Program-made: the position numbers and the translations under genes | Shown: one piece after another, positions 40,928 through 46,119 of the stretch | Layout of the letters: each line of letters begins with the position of its first letter | How positions within the stretch are numbered: position 1 is the stretch's first letter | Notes under the pieces: model-generated | What the model was told of the DNA's origin: nothing | The model's database searches: none | The model's input: only the letters and a program-made list of their open reading frames with translations | Assembly (NCBI GenBank): GCA_964489245.1 | Contig: CAZAXU010000013.1 | Location: 1-46,119 of the forward strand | Length of the DNA stretch: 46,119 nt | Direction of reading: 5' to 3' | Origin: CAZAXU01 sp964489245 | GTDB taxonomy: Bacteria > Bacteroidota > Bacteroidia > Flavobacteriales > Flavobacteriaceae

Positions 40928-42042
40928 ATCTGAGTTTTGTTGATGATAAATTTTCTGGGAACACGTTGTGTAATAGAGGTAATAATTTCATAAGGAATAG
41001 TGTTAAGCCGATCAGCCATTTGATAAATGTCATTTCTATTGTTGAATACAACCACATCGTCTCCGGCTCTACATTCAATATTTGTGACATCCACACTGAT
41101 GACATCCATGCTCACATTTCCTATAACAGAGGCTTTTTTTCCATTGATTGAAACATGATGATTTCCTTTTCCCAGTTTTCTGTTGAAACCGTCTGCATAT
41201 CCCAAAGCAAGCAAAGCTGTTTTCGTGTTTTTTTGTGCGATGAAATTTCTGTTATAACCAACCGTTTCTCCTTTTTTCAGTGTTTTGATTTGACTGATTT
41301 TTGTTTTCAGTTGTGCGATGGGGCGCAGTGTCAATTTGTGTTCAGGAATCAAATTAAAACCAAAAAGTCCTAATCCCGGGCGAATCATGTCAAATTGGGC
41401 TTCCGGAAATCTGAAAATTCCGGCAGTGTTAAGCAAGTGTCTGAAGAAATTTTCTTTTGTTTCTTGCCGAATCTTTTTAGATATTATCTCAAAGTTAGTA
41501 ATCTGTTTTTGTGTAAAGTCGTCTTCTTTTTTGTCTTCTGCCGCTGCAAGATGCGAAAAAACACTTTTCAGTTTGATTGTAGGATTTTGCTGAATTATTT
41601 TAATGGTATCATTGAGTTCATCACTTGTGATTCCTGCGCGATGCATTCCGGTATCCAACTTGAGATGAATCGGGAAATTTTGAATGGTATTTTTTCGAAG
41701 AAAATCAGTTAATTTTTTCAGATAGAAAATAGAACTCACTTCCGGTTCCAATCGATAATCGATAAGTTCTTGAAAATCAATCAAGGACGGGTTAAAAATA
41801 ATGAGATTGGTTTTGATGCCGTGGTTTCTCAGGCGAATGCCCTCATTGATATAAGCAACGGAAAAATAGTCAATATCTTGTTTTTCGAGATATTTCCCAA
41901 TTCCAACAGCATCCATACCATAGGCATTGCCTTTCAAATTGGCTAGTATTTTTGTGTTTGGGTTGATAAGATTTCTGAAAACATCAATGTTGTGCTGTAA
42001 TCTTGCCAGATTGATTTCCAGAAAAGTTTCTCGAAACAACAT
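40924..42042 (-). CDS. alr: Alanine racemase
   Basis: The 372-residue PLP enzyme converts L-Ala to D-Ala for peptidoglycan. Motifs: EINLARLQHNIDVFR, the PLP lysine in ANLKGNAYGMD (usual VKANAYGHG), HLKLDTGMHRAGI, IRPGLGLFG (usual RPGI.LYG), the catalytic Tyr region TVGYNRNFIA, LGYADGFNR and GNVSMDVISVDV. All key positions are recognisable. It lies 3 nt after tdk and overlaps dut. It supplies the substrate of Ddl at 10862. Confidence 0.97.
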   Translation of the reverse strand: MLFRETFLEINLARLQHNIDVFRNLINPNTKILANLKGNAYGMDAVGIGKYLEKQDIDYFSVAYINEGIRLRNHGIKTNLIIFNPSLIDFQELIDYRLEPEVSSIFYLKKLTDFLRKNTIQNFPIHLKLDTGMHRAGITSDELNDTIKIIQQNPTIKLKSVFSHLAAAEDKKEDDFTQKQITNFEIISKKIRQETKENFFRHLLNTAGIFRFPEAQFDMIRPGLGLFGFNLIPEHKLTLRPIAQLKTKISQIKTLKKGETVGYNRNFIAQKNTKTALLALGYADGFNRKLGKGNHHVSINGKKASVIGNVSMDVISVDVTNIECRAGDDVVVFNNRNDIYQMADRLNTIPYEIITSITQRVPRKFIINKTQI

Positions 42043-42045
42043 GAT

Positions 42046-42636
42046 CTATTTTTTTTCTTTTTTTTGCATGGCTTTTTTGAAAGCGGCGCGGCTCAAAGGC
42101 TCATATTCTTGAGTCTCGCCCAAAAGCACCAGTTCGTCACTTTCTGATTTTCGGTAGCTATAATGTGCCAAATTTCCGGTTTTTGTGCAAATGGCATGTA
42201 CTTTCGTGACATATTCGGCAACAGCCATCAAATTTGGCATTGGTCCAAAAGGTTTCCCCATGAAATCCATATCTAATCCGGCAACAATCACACGAACGCC
42301 ATTGTTTGCTAATATGTTGCAGATATCAACAATTTTTCCGTCAAAGAATTGCGCCTCGTCAATGCCAACAACATCCACATCCTTAGATAGTTCCAAAATT
42401 TTGTCAACATCGGATACGGCAGTAGAGTGGATTTCATTTTGATCATGAGAAACAATGTTAGTGTCGTGATAGCGGGTGTCGATTTTCGGTTTAAAAATCT
42501 CTACCTTTTGATTGGCAAATTTAGCTCTTTTGAGTCGGCGGATTAGTTCTTCTGTTTTTCCGGAAAACATACTTCCGGCAATTACCTCAATCCATCCTAA
42601 GTTTTCTTTATGATTTACAGGGATTTCTAAAAACAT
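42046..42636 (-). CDS. tdk: Thymidine kinase (type II)
   Basis: The 196-residue enzyme has the P-loop IAGSMFSGKTEELIRRL, FKPKIDTRY, the Walker-B-like VVGIDEAQFFD with the catalytic Glu, VIVAGLDMDFMGKPFGPMP, and the lasso/thymidine region GETQEYEPLSRAAF. It salvages thymidine to dTMP. The zinc-binding cysteines of E. coli Tdk are mostly missing: the first CxxC reads CTKT and the second Cys/His pair is absent. It is the first gene of tdk-alr-dut, and its promoter probably overlaps a divergent one at 42669-42690. Confidence 0.97.
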   Translation of the reverse strand: MFLEIPVNHKENLGWIEVIAGSMFSGKTEELIRRLKRAKFANQKVEIFKPKIDTRYHDTNIVSHDQNEIHSTAVSDVDKILELSKDVDVVGIDEAQFFDGKIVDICNILANNGVRVIVAGLDMDFMGKPFGPMPNLMAVAEYVTKVHAICTKTGNLAHYSYRKSESDELVLLGETQEYEPLSRAAFKKAMQKKEKK

Positions 42637-42668
42637 ATGTTTGACTGAATTTTAACGTTATAATTATG

Positions 42669-42676
42669 TACTTTTG
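42669..42676 (+). promoter_or_regulatory. Promoter -7 box towards the 218-residue gene and rsmI
   Basis: TACTTTTG is a perfect TAnnTTTG match, 113 nt upstream of ATG 42790. A TTTG at 42640-42643 is 25 nt upstream. Confidence 0.5.
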
Positions 42677-42682
42677 TAAAAA

Positions 42683-42690
42683 CGAAAGTA
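42683..42690 (-). promoter_or_regulatory. Promoter -7 box for tdk-alr-dut
   Basis: The minus strand reads TACTTTCG, 7 of 8 matches to TAnnTTTG, 46 nt upstream of the tdk ATG. It is interleaved with the divergent plus-strand box 6 nt away. Confidence 0.45.
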
Positions 42691-42789
42691 TAATATTTTT
42701 GAAAATATTTTCAGTCTATCCCCAAAATGTTATTAACAATTTGTGGTTTGAAACAAGAGTTTTGTTTATGAATATTTAAAAAAACACTC

Positions 42790-43446
42790 ATGGATAAAAA
42801 AGTAGAATTAACCAATATTTTTAGAGCAGAATTGGTGTTGTTGTCCAAAAAGATTTTGAATAATATCAATCAAAGTGATCTGGATGAGATATATCAATTT
42901 TCGAGAGAGCTGCATGAAAAAATTATGGGCATCAAGCTCTTGACAGAACACTTGAATCATGAAGAGTTATTAGATATGCAAAAAGGAATTTCATCGGATG
43001 TTGTAGCATCAAACCGGCAAAAAGAAACTGTAGATTCAGAGAATATTTCGAGAGACTTTTCTGAAAAACAAGCTGAGATAAAAGATAGCAAAACGCCGTC
43101 AACCGTAGGTCAGATATATAAAAATATTTCAAATATGGAATTTGTGGCAAAGGAAAAACGAGAAATGGACCAGGATATTGAAAAGAAAGTTCAGAGTGAG
43201 CAAAAAAGTGTCGTTGAAAAGAAAATGAAAATAGGTATCAATGACAGAATTGCATTTGTAAAGCATTTGTTCGACGGAGATTCGGATAAATATACAGAAG
43301 TTGTGGGTCGTTTGAATGCATTTGAGTCCTATGAGTTGGCATTGAACTATATCAGCTACGAAGTTAAGCCGAAATACAATTATTGGAAAGATAAGGATGA
43401 ATATGAATTCAGGCTGATTCAGCTTTTGGAATTAAAATTTTCTTGA
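42790..43446 (+). CDS. Conserved protein of unknown function, upstream of rsmI
   Basis: The 218-residue cytoplasmic protein has no signal peptide or membrane segment. The N-terminal 60 residues are helical (DEIYQFSRELHEKIMGIKLL), the middle (about 70-145) is charged and low-complexity, and the C-terminal 75 residues form the best-conserved-looking part (INDRIAFVKHLFDGDSDKYTEVVGRL ... ALNYISYEVKPKYNYW in parts). From memory, short proteins with this C-terminal signature are widespread in Bacteroidota and unnamed. Its stop overlaps the rsmI start (TGATG), so the two are translationally coupled. Confidence 0.85.
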   Translation: MDKKVELTNIFRAELVLLSKKILNNINQSDLDEIYQFSRELHEKIMGIKLLTEHLNHEELLDMQKGISSDVVASNRQKETVDSENISRDFSEKQAEIKDSKTPSTVGQIYKNISNMEFVAKEKREMDQDIEKKVQSEQKSVVEKKMKIGINDRIAFVKHLFDGDSDKYTEVVGRLNAFESYELALNYISYEVKPKYNYWKDKDEYEFRLIQLLELKFS

Positions 43447-44135
43447 TGAGCAGCGGAAAATTATACATAGTTCCTACCCCGATAGGCAACCTGAAAGACA
43501 TGACTTTCAGGGCTATTGATGTCTTGAAAGATGTCAATTTGATTCTGTCGGAGGATACCAGAACATCGGGAAAGTTATTGAAACATTTTGATATTGCAAC
43601 ACCTCAAAAATCTTTTCATAAATTCAATGAACACAAGAGTGTAGCTGTTTTTATCGACATGTTAAAGGCCGGAGAAAATTTGGCACTGATCTCGGATGCA
43701 GGAACTCCGGCTATTTCAGACCCCGGTTACTTGCTTGTTCATCAAGCACTTGAAAATGATATTTTGACAGAAACTCTGCCGGGGGCAACCGCTTTTGTTC
43801 CGGCATTGGTCAACTCGGGATTGCCAACTGAAAAATTTGTATTCGAAGGTTTTTTGCCTGTAAAAAAAGGAAGAAGAACACGTTTAAAATTTTTGGAGGA
43901 GGAAACCCGAACAATGATATTTTATGAATCGCCACATAAATTGCTGCGGACATTAAAAGATTTCATAAGCCATTTCGGTGCAGACAGAAGCATATCGATT
44001 TCCAGAGAAATTTCCAAATTATATGAAGAGAATATTCAAGGGAGTTTAGAGGAATTATATGAGTATTTTAATGAAAAAACCATTAAAGGAGAGTTTGTCA
44101 TTGTTGTTGCGGGAAAACCTAAACAAAAAAAGTAA
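43446..44135 (+). CDS. rsmI: 16S rRNA 2'-O-methyltransferase RsmI
   Basis: The 229-residue SAM-dependent enzyme methylates the ribose of C1402 in 16S rRNA. Motifs: KLYIVPTPIGNLKDMTFRAI, ILSEDTRTSGKLLKHF, LALISDAGTPAISDPGYLL, ETLPGATAFVPALVNSGLP, FYESPHKLLRTLKDF and GEFVIVVAG, characteristic of the tetrapyrrole-methylase-fold RsmI family. The start is ATG 43446, overlapping the stop of the preceding gene by one base; an extra TTG codon upstream is in frame but not needed. Confidence 0.97.
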   Translation: MSSGKLYIVPTPIGNLKDMTFRAIDVLKDVNLILSEDTRTSGKLLKHFDIATPQKSFHKFNEHKSVAVFIDMLKAGENLALISDAGTPAISDPGYLLVHQALENDILTETLPGATAFVPALVNSGLPTEKFVFEGFLPVKKGRRTRLKFLEEETRTMIFYESPHKLLRTLKDFISHFGADRSISISREISKLYEENIQGSLEELYEYFNEKTIKGEFVIVVAGKPKQKK

Positions 44136-44155
44136 AATAAGATTAGACGAACTGC

Positions 44156-44185
44156 TTGATATTCAATAAAAAGTTTATATATTTG
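44156..44185 (+). promoter_or_regulatory. Strong promoter for rpsP-rimM-trmN6
   Basis: TTG (44156-44158), a 19-nt spacer and TATATTTG (44178-44185) match the Bacteroidota consensus exactly. Transcription would start near 44190, giving a leader of about 55 nt. Confidence 0.75.
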
Positions 44186-44214
44186 CAGACCAAAAATAAA
44201 TTAAATTAATAATC

Positions 44215-44229
44215 GAGGTCGGGCACCTC
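44215..44229 (+). promoter_or_regulatory. Leader hairpin upstream of rpsP
   Basis: GAGGT-cgggc-ACCTC forms a 5-bp stem ending 15 nt before the rpsP ATG, inside the predicted leader. It is a candidate S16 autoregulatory site. I recall an S16 leader motif being described in flavobacteria, but did not compare structures. Confidence 0.5.
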
Positions 44230-44244
44230 ATAAAATTAATCATT

Positions 44245-44904
44245 ATGCCAGTAAAAATCAGACTACAAAGACAAGGAAAAAAAGGAAAACCGTTCTATTG
44301 GATAGTTGCTGCGGATGCACGCGCAAAAAGAGATGGTAAATATTTGGAAAAAATGGGAACTTATAATCCGACAAAAGTTCCGGCAGAAATTACTTTAGAT
44401 GTAGATACAGCCGTCAAATGGTTGATGAATGGTGCACAACCAACAGATACAGCCAGAGCAATTTTAAGATATAAAGGAGCGATGCTGAAGAAACATCTTT
44501 TGGTTGGGGTGAAAAAAGGAGCTTTTTCTGAGGAAGAAGCAACAAAAAGATTTGAAGCTTGGTTGAAAGAAAAAGAAGCCAAGATTCAAGCACATAAAGA
44601 AAAAGTTGATGCTGAAAGAGCTAAGCTTAAAGCAGAAAAATTAGAAAAAGAAAAAGCTTATAGCGAAGCAAGATTGGCTGCAATTAAGGCAAAAAATGAG
44701 GAGATTGTAGAAGAGGCAAATAAAGAAGCTGCCGCAGGAGAACAACGGGTTGATGTTGTTGAAGAGGCAATAGCCACAGAGCAGACCATTGAAGAAGCTG
44801 CTCAAGAAGCTGCTCCTAAAGCGTCGGAAGCAGAAGCCGTTCCGGAAGTTGAAGAAAAAAAAGAAGAGAATACGCCTGAAGCCGAGAAAAAAACAGAAGA
44901 ATAA
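44245..44904 (+). CDS. rpsP: 30S ribosomal protein S16 with long charged C-terminal tail
   Basis: Residues 1-80 are canonical S16 (PVKIRLQRQGKKGKPFYWIVAADARAKRDG in parts, YLEKMGTYNP, VKWLMNGAQPTDTARAIL). The protein continues to 219 residues, with a Lys/Glu/Ala-rich helical stretch (about 105-160) and an acidic Ala/Glu tail. E. coli S16 has 82 residues. Extensions are known in Bacteroidota, but this one is long. S16 is an early 30S assembly protein. It is the first gene of rpsP-rimM-trmN6. Confidence 0.97.
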   Translation: MPVKIRLQRQGKKGKPFYWIVAADARAKRDGKYLEKMGTYNPTKVPAEITLDVDTAVKWLMNGAQPTDTARAILRYKGAMLKKHLLVGVKKGAFSEEEATKRFEAWLKEKEAKIQAHKEKVDAERAKLKAEKLEKEKAYSEARLAAIKAKNEEIVEEANKEAAAGEQRVDVVEEAIATEQTIEEAAQEAAPKASEAEAVPEVEEKKEENTPEAEKKTEE

Positions 44905-44915
44905 AACGCTCTTCC

Positions 44916-45443
44916 ATGAAGAAAGAAGAGGCTTATTATCTGGGTAAGATTGTAAAAAAATATGGACTGAAAGGAGAGCTCTTAGCCAAAATAGATACAG
45001 ACGAACCTGAAACATATGAAAATTTGGAATCAGTTTTTCTTGATATAAAAGGAAAACTGATTCCTTTTTTTATGACTTCATGCAGTTTGCACAAGTCAAA
45101 CTTGTTGCGCATTAAATTTGAAGATTTTGATACCGTTGAAGATGCAGAATCCTTGCAGGGAAAAGAAATGTACTTACCATTGAGTACTTTGCCTGAACTT
45201 ACCGGAAATCAATTTTACTTTCATGAAGTGGTTGGTTTTCAAGCAGTAGATCATGAACTTGGAACTTTTGGTGTCATAAAGGCTATAAATGACAATTCTC
45301 CTCAGGCCTTTTTCATTATTGTTGACCAAGAACACGAAATTTTGATTCCGGTTTCAGATTATTTTATTTCAAAAATTGATCGGAATAGTAAAACGGTTTT
45401 TTTTAATACGCCTGAAGGTTTGATAGATATCTATCGAAAATAG
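44916..45443 (+). CDS. rimM: Ribosome maturation factor RimM
   Basis: The 175-residue protein has an N-terminal RimM barrel (AYYLGKIVKKYGLKGELLAKI, LRIKFEDFDTVEDAESLQGKEMYLP in parts) and a C-terminal PRC-barrel (FYFHEVVGFQAVDHELGTFG, EILIPVSDYFISKID). RimM binds S19 and assists maturation of the 30S head. It lies 11 nt after rpsP, the usual neighbour order, and 6 nt before the next gene. Confidence 0.97.
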   Translation: MKKEEAYYLGKIVKKYGLKGELLAKIDTDEPETYENLESVFLDIKGKLIPFFMTSCSLHKSNLLRIKFEDFDTVEDAESLQGKEMYLPLSTLPELTGNQFYFHEVVGFQAVDHELGTFGVIKAINDNSPQAFFIIVDQEHEILIPVSDYFISKIDRNSKTVFFNTPEGLIDIYRK

Positions 45444-45449
45444 GATATT

Positions 45450-46119
45450 TTGAAACAAAACTTTAAATTTAAACAATTCGAAATTTTTCAAGATATGGCT
45501 GCCATGAAGGTTGGGACAGACGGTGTTTTGCTGGGAGCTTGGGCGGAAGTAGAAAATCATGCCGATATTTTAGATGTTGGAACAGGAACGGGGCTAATCG
45601 CTTTAATGCTGGCACAAAGAAATTCAACAGCAAACATTGATGCAATTGATTTAAATGAGAACGCCGTGATTCAGGCACAATATAATTTTATGCAATCGGA
45701 ATGGTCTGACAGGCTTAAGACGATACATTCTTCTTTACAGAATTTCAAACCAAGCAAAAAATATGATTTGATTATCAGCAATCCTCCTTATTTTGATTCG
45801 ATTGATGTAGCACCAAGTTCAAGAAATTCAGCCAGACATATAGATGATTTAAGCTTGGAAGATTTGATTTTCCATTCCAAATCTTTGTTGAACCCCGACG
45901 GTATTATAAGTTTGATTCTTCCAAAGAACAATGAAGAAAAATTTTGCAGGATTTTGCAGAAAAATAGCCTGTTTCTTCATAGGAAAACTGATGTCAGAGG
46001 GAACAAAGCCGTGCCGATTAAAAGAATTCTTGTCGAATTTTCCGCACATGAAAAAAAAATCACAAAAAATGAGCTCGTTATAGAAAAAAAGCGACATCAA
46101 TACACCAATGAATATACCA
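45450..46119 (+). CDS. trmN6: tRNA1(Val) (adenine-N6)-methyltransferase, 3' end outside window
   Basis: The frame opens at TTG 45450, 6 nt after rimM, and stays open for 223 codons to the window end. It starts FKFKQFEIFQDMAAMKVGTDGVLLGAW in parts, the signature of TrmN6 (YfiC). The SAM motif I DVGTGTGLIALM and the N6-adenine methylase motif SNPPYF follow, then a C-terminal LPKNNEEKF and VPIKRILVEF. E. coli TrmN6 has about 245 residues, so perhaps 15-20 residues are missing. The family alignment begins right after the TTG, so that start is preferred over ATG 45495. It occupies the position of trmD in the E. coli rpsP operon. Confidence 0.9.
   Translation, partial: MKQNFKFKQFEIFQDMAAMKVGTDGVLLGAWAEVENHADILDVGTGTGLIALMLAQRNSTANIDAIDLNENAVIQAQYNFMQSEWSDRLKTIHSSLQNFKPSKKYDLIISNPPYFDSIDVAPSSRNSARHIDDLSLEDLIFHSKSLLNPDGIISLILPKNNEEKFCRILQKNSLFLHRKTDVRGNKAVPIKRILVEFSAHEKKITKNELVIEKKRHQYTNEYT

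Noticed and set aside
45450..46119. Open frame on the minus strand at 45849-46100
   Set aside because: It lies entirely inside the trmN6 coding region, which has clear methyltransferase motifs.
1..46119. CRISPR arrays, tRNA or rRNA genes
   Set aside because: No regularly spaced direct repeats and no cloverleaf-like or rRNA-like sequence were seen in the gaps.

Overview
The window looks like a chromosomal segment of an AT-rich member of the Bacteroidota, most like Flavobacteriia. Evidence: intergenic promoters carry the Bacteroidota -7 signature TAnnTTTG (often with an upstream TTG) instead of an E. coli-type -10. Two secreted proteins end in type IX secretion (T9SS) sorting domains, and several exported proteins begin with short signal peptides ending in xxAQ or with a lipobox. 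The genome encodes a mevalonate kinase-like GHMP kinase next to a UbiA prenyltransferase and a PcrB/GGGP synthase. Shine-Dalgarno sequences are mostly absent. No rRNA, tRNA, CRISPR array or transposase was seen.

Layout. 1-4909: an accessory-looking block on the minus strand, with a 1204-residue protein of unknown function, a 19-bp terminator hairpin, a signal-less N-acetylmuramoyl-L-alanine amidase and the first codons of a further gene, followed by a 562-bp gene-free gap. 4910-9420: the rimP-nusA-infB transcription/translation operon with a hairpin-bearing leader. 9507-17229: universal stress protein, a flippase-ddl-coaD envelope operon, two outer-membrane-type proteins, and a CorC-type transporter with an alpha/beta hydrolase. 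17339-25744: a large propeller lipoprotein, a catalytically degenerate EnvC-like LytM protein, typA-rnhB, an LD-carboxypeptidase and a U32 peptidase. 25828-31443: secreted aminopeptidase C, a small exported protein, the mevalonate kinase/UbiA/GGGP synthase lipid cluster, and the DNA polymerase III delta' gene. 31709-38614: an outer-membrane protein, polA, and an operon of two T9SS substrates (DUF1028 and a BNR/sortilin-like propeller). 39010-42636: tdk-alr-dut and a PfkB kinase with a TlpA-like lipoprotein. 42790-46119: a conserved unknown with rsmI, then rpsP-rimM-trmN6, the last gene cut by the window end.

Most genes are housekeeping functions in short, tightly packed operons (ATGA or TAGTG overlaps, 1-3 nt convergent gaps). 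Many act on the envelope: D-Ala-D-Ala supply (alr, ddl), peptidoglycan processing (ldcA, EnvC-like, amidase), flippase, and outer-membrane and T9SS exports.

The least explained elements are these. (i) The 1204-residue protein contains a striking amphipathic beta-hairpin segment, like those of pore-forming proteins. (ii) A roughly 40-50 nt hairpin element is shared by the upstream regions of two unrelated exported-protein genes 7 kb apart; each also has a perfect but distant -7 box, suggesting long regulatory leaders. (iii) DNA polymerase I has lost its proofreading residues. (iv) An archaeal-type ether-lipid gene neighbourhood is present. All calls come from reading the sequence; no database searches were run.
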